NCBI RefSeq assembly: GCF_009720365.1
Contig: NZ_WBZD01000042.1
Location: forward strand, 113,206-177,205
Direction of reading: 5' to 3'
Source: Catellatospora paridis
GTDB lineage: Bacteria; Actinomycetota; Actinomycetes; Mycobacteriales; Micromonosporaceae
DNA: 64,000 nucleotides
The position numbers and the translations under genes are program-made. The notes beneath the pieces are model-generated. The model did no database searches, was not told the DNA's origin, and worked only from the letters and a program-made list of their open reading frames with translations. Shown piece by piece: positions 8,831 to 16,446 of the stretch. How positions within the stretch are numbered: position 1 is the stretch's first letter; the number at the start of each line of letters is the position of its first letter.

Positions 8831-9376
8831 ATGTTGCTGGTCGTCATCGCCGCCTGCGAGGTCGGTTTCTGGGTCATCCTCGGTGCCGGGCTCGCCGCCC
8901 GCTACCTGCTGCGCTGGCAGCGGGTGTCGACGGTGCTGCTGGTCGGGGTGCCGGTCACCGACCTCGTCCTGCTCGGCGCGACCGCGCTCGACCTGTCCCG
9001 CGGCGCGACGGCCACCTGGGCCCACGGGCTCGCCGCGGCGTACCTCGGCTTCTCGGTGGCCTTCGGCCCATCCATGGTCCGCTGGGCCGACGTACGCTTC
9101 GCACACCGCTTCGCGGGCGGCCCCGCGCCGGTCCCCCCGCCCCGCTACGGCGCGGCCCGCACCCGCCACGAGTGGCGCGAATGGATCAAGGCCCTGATCG
9201 CCTGGGCGATCGCGGTGGCCCTGCTCGGCGCCGCGATCCTGCTCGTCGGCGACGCCGCCCGCACCGCCGAACTGCAAGGCTGGATCGGCCGCCTGAGCGT
9301 CGTCCTGGGCATCTGGCTGGTCGGCTGGCCGGTCTACTACACCCTGTTCCCCAAACGCACCCCCACAGTGCAATAA
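8831..9376 (+). CDS. Integral membrane protein, unknown function
   Basis: Protein of 181 residues with about five hydrophobic helices (MLLVVIAACEVGFWVILGAG; VLLVGVPVTDLVLLGATAL; LAAAYLGFSVAFG; IAWAIAVALLGAAILLV; LSVVLGIWLVGWPVYYTLFP) and a central basic loop. I do not recognise a functional family. The ATG 8831 start places the first helix at the very N terminus; upstream in-frame residues are polar and Arg-rich and look like non-coding sequence. It is divergent from the histidine kinase gene and may be its target. Its stop codon overlaps the start of the 21-bp repeat pair. Confidence 0.7.
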   Translation: MLLVVIAACEVGFWVILGAGLAARYLLRWQRVSTVLLVGVPVTDLVLLGATALDLSRGATATWAHGLAAAYLGFSVAFGPSMVRWADVRFAHRFAGGPAPVPPPRYGAARTRHEWREWIKALIAWAIAVALLGAAILLVGDAARTAELQGWIGRLSVVLGIWLVGWPVYYTLFPKRTPTVQ

Positions 9377-9427
9377 GGAAGGGCACCTTCTTAACGTTTT
9401 CCGTAGAGGAAGGGCACCTTCTTAACG
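9376..9427. repeat. Two copies of a 21-bp intergenic hairpin repeat
   Basis: Copies at 9376-9396 and 9407-9427 share GGAAGGGCACCTTCTTAACG exactly and are separated by 10 bp. Each contains the hairpin GAAGG-gca-CCTTC. From memory, close variants are scattered between genes in Micromonosporaceae genomes. They may serve here as a terminator for the membrane-protein gene or as a REP-like element. Confidence 0.8.
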
Positions 9428-9472
9428 CGGGCCGCCGACTGGGCCGCAGGGCCGGGCGAGCGCTTCGGTTTA

Positions 9473-10915
9473 ATGGCGGGCATGACCACGACCGAGCCGG
9501 TGCGGCTCAACGGCCGCTACCGTCTGGACGCGCGCATCGGCGCGGGCGGCATGGGCGAGGTCTGGCGCGCCACCGACGAACTGCTGGGCCGGACCGTCGC
9601 GGTGAAGACCGTCCTGCCCGCGCTCGCCGACGACGCCGACTTCGCCCGCCGTTTCCTGGCCGAGGCGCGGGCGATGGCCGGGGTGCACCACCGCGGCGTG
9701 GTCGCCATCCACGATCTCTACCACGGCCCCGAGGGCGCGTTCCTGGTCATGGAGTTCGTCGACGGCGAGCCCCTGTCGCAGGTGCTGACCCGCTACGGCC
9801 GGCTCGCCGCGCCGCCCGCGCTGCACCTGGTCGGCCAGGCCGCTGACGCGCTGCACGCGGTGCACGGCCGCGGCATCGTGCACCGCGACGTCAAGCCCGG
9901 CAACATGCTGGTACGCCCCGACGGCACGCTGCTGCTCACCGACTTCGGCATCGCCCGCCGCGACGGCGCGACCGCGCTGACCGCGACCGGCGCGGTCATC
10001 GGCACGCTGTCCTATCTGGCCCCCGAACAGGTGCTGGGCCACCCGGCGACACCCCGCAGCGACGTGTACGCCCTCGGCGTCGTCGCCTACGAATGCCTGT
10101 CCGGGCGGCGGCCGTTCACCGCCGAGAACCCGTTCGCGGCCGCCATGATGCGCCTCAACCAGGCTCCCCCGCCGCTCGGACCCGACGTGCCCGCCCCCGT
10201 GGCCGCCCTGGTGGAACGGGCCCTGGCCGTCGAGCCGGGCGACCGCTGGGCGTCGGCCGCCGCGTTCGGCAGCGCGATCGCCCAGGTCGCCGCGGCCCTG
10301 CGCGGCGGACCACCGCCCGCGACGAGCCCGGAGACCGCCGAGCAGACCGTGGTCCAGCGGCGCGCCCTGCTGTCCCCGACCCTCGTGGAATCCGCGCCTG
10401 CCGCCACCCTGCTCGCAACGCCGCACCCCGGGTCGACCGCGTTCGCCACGCCACACCCTGGTGCGGCGCACTCCGCTGCCACCGTCCTCACGCCTCGGCC
10501 CGGCGCCGCCCAGCCGCTGGCACCCGGCGGTGTGACCGTCCCGCCGGGGTTCCGGCCCCGTGACGGCTACTACGTGCCGGTCGAGCCGATGTGCTGGGGA
10601 GGGCTGGTCATCCCCGGCGGTCTGGGACGCACACCGCGCCGCATCGTGCCCGGTGAGGAGCACTACTGGGAGACGTTCGCCGCGGCGGAACTGCCCGAGG
10701 AAGCGGTGTACCTGCGGCAGGAGGAGCTGCTCGGGCACCCTGCGGTAGCCGCGGTGTGCACGGCCCGCGTGCTGGCCGCGTGCAGCCGCGACCCGGCCCG
10801 GACGGTGGGCTGGGAGCTGGAGCCTTGGCCGGTGCAGCTCGGCCGGGACCGCTGGATCTTCCACTGTCTGGCCTCCCCCGGCACGGGCGAATGGCTGGGC
10901 AGCGCGTTCGCCTGA
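9473..10915 (+). CDS. Ser/Thr protein kinase with unrecognised C-terminal domain
   Basis: Protein of 480 residues (ATG 9473; ATG 9482 is an equally good start, 7 nt after TTTAAT). The eukaryote-like kinase domain (about 15-275) has the glycine loop IGAGGMGEVW, Lys45, HRDVKPGN with Asp139, DFG with Asp157, and APEQ. A Pro/Thr/Ala-rich linker (about 278-350) includes TPHPGSTAFATPHPGAAHS. A compact Trp/Tyr-rich C-terminal domain (about 352-480) runs from PPGFRPRDGYYV to GEWLGSAFA. There is no transmembrane helix and there are no PASTA repeats, so it is cytosolic. I do not recognise the C-terminal domain. A small membrane-protein gene follows after 18 nt. Confidence 0.92.
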   Translation: MAGMTTTEPVRLNGRYRLDARIGAGGMGEVWRATDELLGRTVAVKTVLPALADDADFARRFLAEARAMAGVHHRGVVAIHDLYHGPEGAFLVMEFVDGEPLSQVLTRYGRLAAPPALHLVGQAADALHAVHGRGIVHRDVKPGNMLVRPDGTLLLTDFGIARRDGATALTATGAVIGTLSYLAPEQVLGHPATPRSDVYALGVVAYECLSGRRPFTAENPFAAAMMRLNQAPPPLGPDVPAPVAALVERALAVEPGDRWASAAAFGSAIAQVAAALRGGPPPATSPETAEQTVVQRRALLSPTLVESAPAATLLATPHPGSTAFATPHPGAAHSAATVLTPRPGAAQPLAPGGVTVPPGFRPRDGYYVPVEPMCWGGLVIPGGLGRTPRRIVPGEEHYWETFAAAELPEEAVYLRQEELLGHPAVAAVCTARVLAACSRDPARTVGWELEPWPVQLGRDRWIFHCLASPGTGEWLGSAFA

Positions 10916-10933
10916 GGCGGCATACTCGTCGAC

Positions 10934-11593
10934 ATGGGTTCCCCCGCCCGCCGCATCGCGGTCTTCGCCGGGTTCGCCGCGGCCACCGCGCTCGCCGCGT
11001 ACGCCCTGCAAGACGTCAATCGCAACGTCTGGTCGTGGTTCAACTACGACCCGCAGGGCTTCGACCAGGAGTTGTGGGCCTGGCAGACCGCGGGCGCGTT
11101 CGCGGCCACCTCCGGCACCCTGGCCGCACAGCTCGGCTCGCTCCTTTTCGGACGGTATTGCCGCAGGGCCGGTGCGAGCCTGCCGGTCGCGGCGCACGGC
11201 GGGCTGGGCCTGGCCCTGGCGCAGCTGGCGGTGGCCGTACCGATGGCGGTGGACCTCCTGAACGGCAACAGCGTGGCGATCGAGATGGTCCGGCACGGCC
11301 ACCCGTTCGACCCTGTGCCGTGGCGGCAGCCGGTCGTGGTGACGGCCGTCGCGGTCGCCGTGCTGAGCTGCCTGGCCTGGGCGATCATCGGGTACGGCAT
11401 CGCCCGGCGCACTGATCGGCCGGCACACACCCTCCTCGGTGTCCTCACCGTGACCCTCTACGTCGCGGTGCAGAGCGACTGCACCGCCGACGGGCCATGG
11501 TGGGCTCCGGCCGTGCTCGCGTTCGTGCTGGGTCTGGCCGCGTCCCTGCTGTCGCGCGGCGACGCCGCAGCACCGGCCGCCGTCACGACCTGA
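10934..11593 (+). CDS. Integral membrane protein, unknown function
   Basis: Protein of 219 residues with about five hydrophobic helices, starting with RIAVFAGFAAATALAAYAL and ending with PAVLAFVLGLAASLLS. No functional family is recognised. It lies 18 nt behind the Ser/Thr kinase gene and may be co-transcribed, but CATACT sits 7 nt before the ATG, so it may also have its own near-leaderless promoter. A conserved-looking motif, SWFNYDPQGFDQELWAWQT, lies between helices 1 and 2. Confidence 0.65.
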   Translation: MGSPARRIAVFAGFAAATALAAYALQDVNRNVWSWFNYDPQGFDQELWAWQTAGAFAATSGTLAAQLGSLLFGRYCRRAGASLPVAAHGGLGLALAQLAVAVPMAVDLLNGNSVAIEMVRHGHPFDPVPWRQPVVVTAVAVAVLSCLAWAIIGYGIARRTDRPAHTLLGVLTVTLYVAVQSDCTADGPWWAPAVLAFVLGLAASLLSRGDAAAPAAVTT

Positions 11594-11626
11594 CACCGTC
11601 CGGCGGCACCGCCCCGCCGCCGCCGC

Positions 11627-12217
11627 TCAGCCTTCGAGCAGCCTGCGCAGCACGGGACGGGCCGCGTCGACCGGATCCGTGCCGGCCGGTTCGGTCAGTG
11701 CCCCGGCCAGCCAGAGGCTGGCGAAACCGTGGGCGATCGACCAGCCCGCCCGGGCCGTGTTCGCGCTGCCCGCCGGGGAGGCCGCGACCGCGCGGGCGCC
11801 CTGCGCCAGCAATGCCCCGGCCCGCTCCCTCGCGTGCCGTACGGCGTCGTCGTCGGCGCGGTAGAGCTTCGGCTGGAACATCACCCCGAAGTGGACCGGA
11901 TGCTCGGTGGCGAAGCGGACGTAGGCGAGTCCGGCCTCCAGGAAGTCCGGACCGGCCTGCTTCAGTGTCTCGGCGAGCAGGTCGAAGCCCTCCGCGGCCA
12001 GTGCCGTCAGCAGGCCGGCCTTGTCGCCGAAGTGGTGTGCGGGGGCGGCGTGCGAGACTCCGGCGCGGCGGGCCAGCTCGCGCAGGCTCCAGCCGTCGAG
12101 CCCGGACTCCCCGATGGCGTCGACGGCCGCATCCAGCACCGTGCGCCGCAGGTCTCCGTGGTGGTATCCGATCGTCCTCACGTCCTTCCGCAGTGACCGA
12201 CGACTCCATCTTTCCAT
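11627..12217 (-). CDS. TetR/AcrR family transcriptional regulator
   Basis: Protein of 196 residues. The N-terminal TetR helix-turn-helix has GYHHGDLRRTVLDAA, then SLRELARRAGVSHAAPAHHFGDKAGLL (about 15-65). The C-terminal ligand domain has the TetR_C_33/WHG-like motif ARAGWSIAHGFASLWL. It should repress the divergent DoxX gene and itself through the 13-bp inverted repeat that overlaps its own start codon. The start is ATG 12217; a much longer in-frame ORF runs antisense through the DoxX gene and is a shadow. GTG 12181 is a weaker alternative. No Shine-Dalgarno is visible at ATG 12217. Confidence 0.88.
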   Translation of the reverse strand: MERWSRRSLRKDVRTIGYHHGDLRRTVLDAAVDAIGESGLDGWSLRELARRAGVSHAAPAHHFGDKAGLLTALAAEGFDLLAETLKQAGPDFLEAGLAYVRFATEHPVHFGVMFQPKLYRADDDAVRHARERAGALLAQGARAVAASPAGSANTARAGWSIAHGFASLWLAGALTEPAGTDPVDAARPVLRRLLEG

Positions 12218-12266
12218 TGACAAGTTCGTCGCGTCCAGACTACCGTCAGCCTTGAACTTGTCAATG
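12215..12266. promoter_or_regulatory. Divergent promoter/operator between TetR and DoxX genes
   Basis: A perfect 13-bp inverted repeat, CATTGACAAGTTC (12215-12227) and GAACTTGTCAATG (12254-12266), has arms that each contain a TTGACA -35 box. Rightward: TTGACA 12217-12222, 18-bp spacer, TACCGT 12241-12246. Leftward: TTGACA 12264-12259, 16-bp spacer, TAGTCT 12242-12237. A TetR dimer on these arms would cover both -35 boxes. Confidence 0.8.
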
Positions 12267-12286
12267 ACTAGATCAGGAGAAACGCC

Positions 12287-12796
12287 ATGACATTCGCCGT
12301 ACTGATCATCGGTCTGCTGATCCTGCGCGCCCTCGGCGCGCTCGGCGTGCGCAGGTTCGCCACCTGGGCGACGAGCGGCGCCCACGCGCTCGCCGCGATG
12401 CTGGTGATGACCGCGAGCGCGCACTTCGTCCCGGCCGACGTGACGGTCATGCCCACCCACGCCGACCTCGTGGCCATGGTGCCGCCGTTCGTGCCCGCCC
12501 CCGACGCCTGGGTGTACGCCACCGGCGTGCTGGAACTGCTCGGCGCGATCGGCCTCGTCGTCACCCGGACCCGCCGGGCCGCCGGACTGTCCCTGGTGCT
12601 GCTGTTCCTGCTGCTCCTGCCCGCCAACGTGTACGCCGCGGTCGCCGACGTGCCGTTCCACGGCGAGCCCGCCTCACCCCTGTGGCAGCGCATCCCCGAG
12701 CAGGTGCTCTACGTCGGCGTCGCGCTCGCCGCGGCGCTGTCGTCGCCCGCCCGCCGGCCGACCGCCGACACCCGACCGGCTACCGCCGCGGCGTGA
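12287..12796 (+). CDS. DoxX-like membrane protein
   Basis: Protein of 169 residues with four membrane helices in the DoxX/MauE arrangement. It has the family-type feature AHFVPADV after helix 2 and the helix-3 motif GVLELLGAIGLVV. Members of this family are poorly characterised; some associate with redox or thiol-stress functions. It has a good ribosome-binding site (CAGGAGA) 7 nt before ATG. It is the only gene facing the TetR operator, which makes it the likely regulated target and links it to whatever small molecule the TetR protein binds. Confidence 0.8.
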   Translation: MTFAVLIIGLLILRALGALGVRRFATWATSGAHALAAMLVMTASAHFVPADVTVMPTHADLVAMVPPFVPAPDAWVYATGVLELLGAIGLVVTRTRRAAGLSLVLLFLLLLPANVYAAVADVPFHGEPASPLWQRIPEQVLYVGVALAAALSSPARRPTADTRPATAAA

Positions 12797-12801
12797 CCCC
12801 G

Positions 12802-13341
12802 TCAGCGAGCAGGCTCGGCCTCCGGCCGGGCCTGCTGCGAGCCGGCGGCGCTGAACCCGAGCAGGGCGATGCCGCCGAGCACACCGGTCCACGGCGAAGC
12901 GGCCTCCGTCACGGTCAGCGCGAGCACGCCGCCGACGACCGCCAGGACGATCATGGTCCAGCCCAGGCGGGCGAAGACCGGTGCCCGGAACGCCGCCGCG
13001 AACGGCAGGAAGTGCGCACCCACCACGAACACCACCCACGGCACCGTCAGCAGCGGCTGGTGCAGGACGTTGTTGACGAGTCCCGCGCCCACCGGGATGC
13101 CCAGCGCCATCGCCGTCACGGACGTGCCGTAGACGCGGATCGCCTGCCGCGACGGCGGTTCAGCCTGGCCCTGCGCACCCGACGGCCGGATCACCGCGAA
13201 CCACACCACGGCGACGAAGGACAGCACTCCGACGACCCGCACCAGCGTGTTCACCGGCGCAGCCAGCTGCCCCGCGTTGATGAGGACAAAGATGAGGCCG
13301 CCGATGGAGCCGATCATCGCTCCGATACGTTCTCCGCGCAT
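12802..13341 (-). CDS. Four-helix membrane protein, unknown function
   Basis: Protein of 179 residues from ATG 13341 (TTG 13353 would add four residues). About five hydrophobic stretches: IGAMIGSIGGLIFVLINAG, VRVVGVLSFVAVVWFAVI, MALGIPVGAGLVNN, VPWVVFVVGAHFLPFA, LGWTMIVLAVVGGVLALTV. The GAHFLPFAAAF motif recurs in small actinobacterial membrane proteins of unknown function. It is convergent with the DoxX gene with only 5 nt between the stop codons. No assignment can be made. Confidence 0.65.
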   Translation of the reverse strand: MRGERIGAMIGSIGGLIFVLINAGQLAAPVNTLVRVVGVLSFVAVVWFAVIRPSGAQGQAEPPSRQAIRVYGTSVTAMALGIPVGAGLVNNVLHQPLLTVPWVVFVVGAHFLPFAAAFRAPVFARLGWTMIVLAVVGGVLALTVTEAASPWTGVLGGIALLGFSAAGSQQARPEAEPAR

Positions 13342-13468
13342 CGCCCCATCCAACCATGATCACTCAGCGTGAGACGTGCGGGTACGAATCAGGCGAAGGC
13401 GAGAACGCCGATGCCGCAACGGGTGTGTCCCCCGCCACTCAGGCCGTCGCGCCCGGGGTTCGCTGCGC

Positions 13469-13474
13469 TAGTGT
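13469..13474 (+). promoter_or_regulatory. -10 element for riboswitch transcript
   Basis: TAGTGT lies 7 nt upstream of the first base of the riboswitch P1 region, where transcription would be expected to begin. The -35 is not clear. Confidence 0.4.
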
Positions 13475-13481
13475 CGGCGGC

Positions 13482-13581
13482 GCGAAGGGGAGTAGCTCGC
13501 AACGTGGTGGTCGACATACTGGCCCGCTCCGGCGGTCCCGGCCATCGGACCTGGCTTCGGCCAGGTGAGCGAGACCTTCGA
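13482..13581 (+). promoter_or_regulatory. yybP-ykoY manganese riboswitch
   Basis: The conserved class signatures are present in order: GAAGGGGAGTAGC (13484-13496) and TCGACATACTGG (13511-13522), closed by GCGAGACCTTCG (13569-13580). Predicted pairing: P1 CGAAGG (13483-13488) with CCTTCG (13575-13580), and P2 CTCGC (13496-13500) with GCGAG (13569-13573). A UUCG-capped hairpin, ACCTGGC-TTCG-GCCAGGT (13549-13566), lies in the 3' arm. The class binds Mn2+ and commonly precedes manganese exporters, including TMEM165/GDT1-like genes. That is exactly the downstream gene, 74 nt away. Confidence 0.87.
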
Positions 13582-13654
13582 CTCAGGCAGTCCATGCCGG
13601 GTCGAGGTCGTCGCGCGCGTCTTCCACCCGGTGAACATGTCCCGGGAGGACGCA

Positions 13655-14242
13655 GTGGAAGGTTTCCTCGCCGCTCTGGCGATCAGTTTCGGTGTGATCT
13701 TCGTAGCCGAGCTGGGTGACAAGTCGCAGCTGATGGCGATGACGTTCGCCACCCGCTACCGCACCGGCATCGTGCTGGCCGGCATCACCATCGCCACCGC
13801 CGTGGTGCACCTCGTGTCGGTCGGGGTCGGCGTCGGGCTGGGCAGCGCGCTGCCGACCGGCTGGATCGCGCTGGCGGCCGGCCTGGCGTTCCTGGCGTTC
13901 GCCGCCTGGACCCTGCGCGGCGACAGCCTCACCGAGGAGGAGAAGACCAAGGCCCAGCGCGGCGGAAAGTCGGCGCTGTGGGCCGTGGGCGGCGCGTTCT
14001 TCCTCGCCGAACTCGGCGACAAGACGATGCTGGCGACCATCACCCTCGCCACGCAGCACGGCTGGTTCGGCACCTGGGTCGGCTCGACGGTGGGCATGGT
14101 CGCCGCGGACGCGCTGGCCATCCTGGTCGGCCGGTGGCTGGGCCGCAGCCTGCCCGAACGGGCCGTGCGCTACGGCGCGGCCGCGCTGTTCGTCCTTTTC
14201 GGCGTATGGCTGCTGGTGGACGCCGTCGGCCAGCTCACCTGA
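13655..14242 (+). CDS. TMEM165/GDT1-family cation (manganese) transporter
   Basis: Protein of 195 residues from GTG 13655, with two homologous three-helix halves each carrying the UPF0016 motif: ELGDKSQLMAMTF near 17-29 and ELGDKTMLATITL in the second half. The family exchanges Ca2+/Mn2+; bacterial members have been shown to export manganese. The start is set by GGGAGGA 5 nt before GTG and by the family's usual beginning (xEGFLxALAISFGVIF). ATG 13637 would add six residues. The manganese riboswitch upstream strongly supports a manganese role and gives its regulation: expression should rise with intracellular Mn2+. Confidence 0.9.
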   Translation: MEGFLAALAISFGVIFVAELGDKSQLMAMTFATRYRTGIVLAGITIATAVVHLVSVGVGVGLGSALPTGWIALAAGLAFLAFAAWTLRGDSLTEEEKTKAQRGGKSALWAVGGAFFLAELGDKTMLATITLATQHGWFGTWVGSTVGMVAADALAILVGRWLGRSLPERAVRYGAAALFVLFGVWLLVDAVGQLT

Positions 14243-14290
14243 CGCCGCCAGGGGGCGGCACGCAAGACCATGTCGCCCCTGCCACCCGCG

Positions 14291-14644
14291 TCAACGGACC
14301 AGTTTCACCATCAGCTCAGTGTCGTTGTGGTGACCTTCGAAGTCGGAGAACTCGCCCGTCGCGAACGTCCAGCCGCCCTCGGCGATGATCGCGCGAAGCT
14401 TGTCCAGCGGCAGCCGGACCGCCTCCGCGGGCATCTCCCACTCACCGACGATGACCTCCTCGGCCCGCTGGACCAGCTCGTCGAGCGTGCTGAACTCGTC
14501 CGGCTCCTCGTCGTCCACCTGCTGCCACTCACCCACGGCCGCACGGCGCAGCAGTTCTTCCTCCATGGCCTCCACGCCCTCGATGTCTTCGTCCCAGTCA
14601 TGCTCAAAATACGAGAAGCGGAGCAGGAGGCTTTGTCCGATCAT
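14291..14644 (-). CDS. Acidic hypothetical protein
   Basis: Protein of 117 residues, strongly acidic (HDWDEDIEGVEAMEEELL; VDDEEPDEF), with no membrane segment and no motif I recognise. The frame is supported by G/C-rich third positions and by TACGAT exactly 6 nt before the ATG, the leaderless pattern seen at other genes here. It is convergent with the GDT1 gene. Short acidic proteins of this kind are common in actinomycetes and lack assigned functions. Confidence 0.6.
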   Translation of the reverse strand: MIGQSLLLRFSYFEHDWDEDIEGVEAMEEELLRRAAVGEWQQVDDEEPDEFSTLDELVQRAEEVIVGEWEMPAEAVRLPLDKLRAIIAEGGWTFATGEFSDFEGHHNDTELMVKLVR

Positions 14645-14656
14645 CGGCGGATCGTA
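14645..14656 (-). promoter_or_regulatory. Leaderless -10 element
   Basis: On the minus strand TACGAT (14656-14651) is followed by 6 nt and then ATG 14644. No Shine-Dalgarno is present. Confidence 0.5.
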
Positions 14657-14675
14657 CAGCGGCCCGGCGACAGTC

Positions 14676-15155
14676 TCAGCCGCCGTGGATCTCCGCCAGC
14701 ACCGCCGGATCCTGGCACCCGCCCGCGAAGCCCGCGATGCGGCGGCGGATGTCCCGTCCCAGCAGCCAGACGCCGACCCGGTCGGCGATCGGGCGGATCA
14801 GCGCGGGCCGGGTGCGGAAGTGGTAACGCCAGGTCGCGACCGTGTGCCCCGGCTCGTCGGCCGGGGCGAAGCGCCAGCCGCCGGCCATCATCTCGAAGAA
14901 CCACGGCCCGCGGACCATCTTCATGCCCACGTTGGTGGGCGGGGCGTAGGAGACGTACTCGCTGATCATGGACAGGCCGTGCCGGGACCGGGTGAACGTG
15001 CGCACCCCCTTGGCGGGCCGCGCCGCGCCGTCGAGCAGGCGCTGCTCACGTACGAACGGGTCCCAGCGGTAGCGGGTCTCACCGGTGGTCTGCGACACCG
15101 CGAACGCGACCGCGGGCGGGACGGGGACGATCGCGACGGCCTCCACGACGGGCAT
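14676..15155 (-). CDS. SRPBCC (START-like) ligand-binding protein
   Basis: Protein of 159 residues with the polyketide cyclase/dehydrase pattern: an N-terminal strand VVEAVAIVPVPPAVAFAV, then TRYRWDPFVREQRLLDG, a GVRTFTRSRHGLSMISEYVSY sheet region, and WRYHFRTRPALIRPIADRVG leading into the C-terminal helix. The fold binds hydrophobic ligands in a deep pocket; the ligand is unknown. The start is ATG 15155. A longer in-frame ORF extends 117 residues upstream, antisense to the HxlR gene, and is a shadow. Confidence 0.78.
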   Translation of the reverse strand: MPVVEAVAIVPVPPAVAFAVSQTTGETRYRWDPFVREQRLLDGAARPAKGVRTFTRSRHGLSMISEYVSYAPPTNVGMKMVRGPWFFEMMAGGWRFAPADEPGHTVATWRYHFRTRPALIRPIADRVGVWLLGRDIRRRIAGFAGGCQDPAVLAEIHGG

Positions 15156-15211
15156 CGGGCCATCCTGCCACGCGGTGTCACACCGGCGATCACGGCGCAG
15201 GCTCGCCCGGG

Positions 15212-15589
15212 TCAGGCGGTCCGCGTCTGGTAGGCGGCTCGGCTGGCCTCGATGTGCGGGACGTGTTCGATGGCCCACCCGGCCAGCGCCAGCGCAGGCG
15301 GGATGAGGCTCTTGCCGGTGGCGGTCAGCGCGTACTCCACCCGTGGCGGCACCTCGGCGAACACCGCCCGCGCCACCAGGCCGTCGCGCTCCAGGTTGCG
15401 CAGGGTCAACGTCAGCATGCGCTGGGAGATCCCCGGTATCTGCTGGTGCAGCTCGGTGAAGCGCAGCGTGCCCTGGTCGAGGGTCGCCACGATGAGCAGC
15501 GTCCACTTGTTACAGATCTGGTCGAGGATCGCCCGGAGGGTCTGGCCGCCGTCTCCCCGGATCATGCACGTGTGCTCGTAGTCGGACAT
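15212..15589 (-). CDS. HxlR family transcriptional regulator
   Basis: Protein of 125 residues, the usual HxlR length. The winged helix begins after the conserved Cys (HTCMIRG, Cys9). KWTLLIVATL, LRFTELHQQIPGISQRMLTLTLRNLERDGLV and PPRVEYALTATGKSL are the HxlR hallmarks. HxlR proteins respond to aldehydes or redox state, often through the N-terminal Cys. The start at ATG 15589 has AGGGGG 6 nt upstream. It is divergent from a DoxX gene at 15719, the likely target; that pairing is common in actinomycetes. Confidence 0.9.
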   Translation of the reverse strand: MSDYEHTCMIRGDGGQTLRAILDQICNKWTLLIVATLDQGTLRFTELHQQIPGISQRMLTLTLRNLERDGLVARAVFAEVPPRVEYALTATGKSLIPPALALAGWAIEHVPHIEASRAAYQTRTA

Positions 15590-15718
15590 GACAACCCCCT
15601 GTGCCTCACGCACACACATGTGCCTTTTGTAAGCGGTTCGACGGTGACGCATCATGTACCGACTTCCGGATGGTAACCAGCCTGCTCACCGCCCTGTCCC
15701 GTCACCGAGGGAGCCCCC

Positions 15719-16084
15719 ATGGAACTCGCCTACTGGATCGTCGCGGCGCTGCTCGCGGTGTTCTACCTCTACGCCGGAGGCAAGAAGGTAACCCAGAGCC
15801 AGGAGCAGCTCCAGCCCATGATGGGCTGGGTCGACCGCGTCCCGATGCCACTGGTCCGGGCAATCGGCGCGCTGGAGATCCTCGGCGCGGTCGGGCTGAT
15901 CCTGCCGCCCCTCACCGGGATCGCGACCTGGCTCGCCGTCGCCGCGGCGATCGGCCTCGCACTGATCCAGGTCGGCGGCATCGCGGTCCACCTGTCCCGC
16001 GGCGAGGCCCGCCTGATCGGCCTCAACATCGCGCTGCTCGTGGCCGCCGCCGCAGCCGCGTGGCTGGCCACGAGTTGGCTCTGA
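15719..16084 (+). CDS. DoxX-like membrane protein
   Basis: Protein of 121 residues with four membrane helices. It shows the DoxX features FYLYAGGKKV at the end of helix 1, RAIGALEILGAVGLILP (helix 2), then two more helices and the C-terminal LIGLNIALLVAAA. It has a ribosome-binding site (GAGGGAG) before ATG. It is expected to be controlled by the divergent HxlR regulator. The C-terminal LIGLxIALL stretch reappears as a relic at about 18709-18760. Confidence 0.82.
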   Translation: MELAYWIVAALLAVFYLYAGGKKVTQSQEQLQPMMGWVDRVPMPLVRAIGALEILGAVGLILPPLTGIATWLAVAAAIGLALIQVGGIAVHLSRGEARLIGLNIALLVAAAAAAWLATSWL

Positions 16085-16124
16085 GAAGCATCCTCTGTTA
16101 CCAACATCCGTAGGACTCACGAGG

Positions 16125-16424
16125 TCACGTACCCGCGCCCCAGCGACGTGTCAGGCGGGAGAGTAGACCGACCAGCCGACGCCAGTGCCCGTTGCAATAG
16201 GGCCGGTCACGCCGGACTACGGGCAGTACCTGGGTCGCCTCGACCAACGCTGCCTTCGCCGCATAATGATCGCGCATCTGGGCGCACGAAACCGCCACGG
16301 GACACGGCCACGAGCGACCGCAGCTGCACATCCCAGGGCCGAGCCTGGCGTGTTCCGACAGGATCTGCTCTGCTGCGGCGATCTGGCGGCGGGCATATGC
16401 GACGAACTGGTCGGCTGTCATCAT
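16125..16424 (-). CDS. Small Cys-rich protein paired with an XRE regulator
   Basis: Protein of 99 residues. The N-terminal helix is MTADQFVAYARRQIAAAEQIL, a Cys cluster CSCGRSWPCPVAVSC has Cys at 33, 35, 41 and 47, and the C terminus is basic. The Cys/His spacing suggests a bound metal, but this is inference. The start is ATG 16424 (ATG 16421 also possible), with the strong site AGGAGGGG 4 nt upstream; a longer in-frame ORF is not supported. It is divergent from an XRE/TPR regulator. Streptomycete XRE regulators are commonly paired with a small protein gene, which suggests these two function together. Confidence 0.72.
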   Translation of the reverse strand: MMTADQFVAYARRQIAAAEQILSEHARLGPGMCSCGRSWPCPVAVSCAQMRDHYAAKAALVEATQVLPVVRRDRPYCNGHWRRLVGLLSRLTRRWGAGT

Positions 16425-16446
16425 GAACCCCTCCTGAGGCAACATG

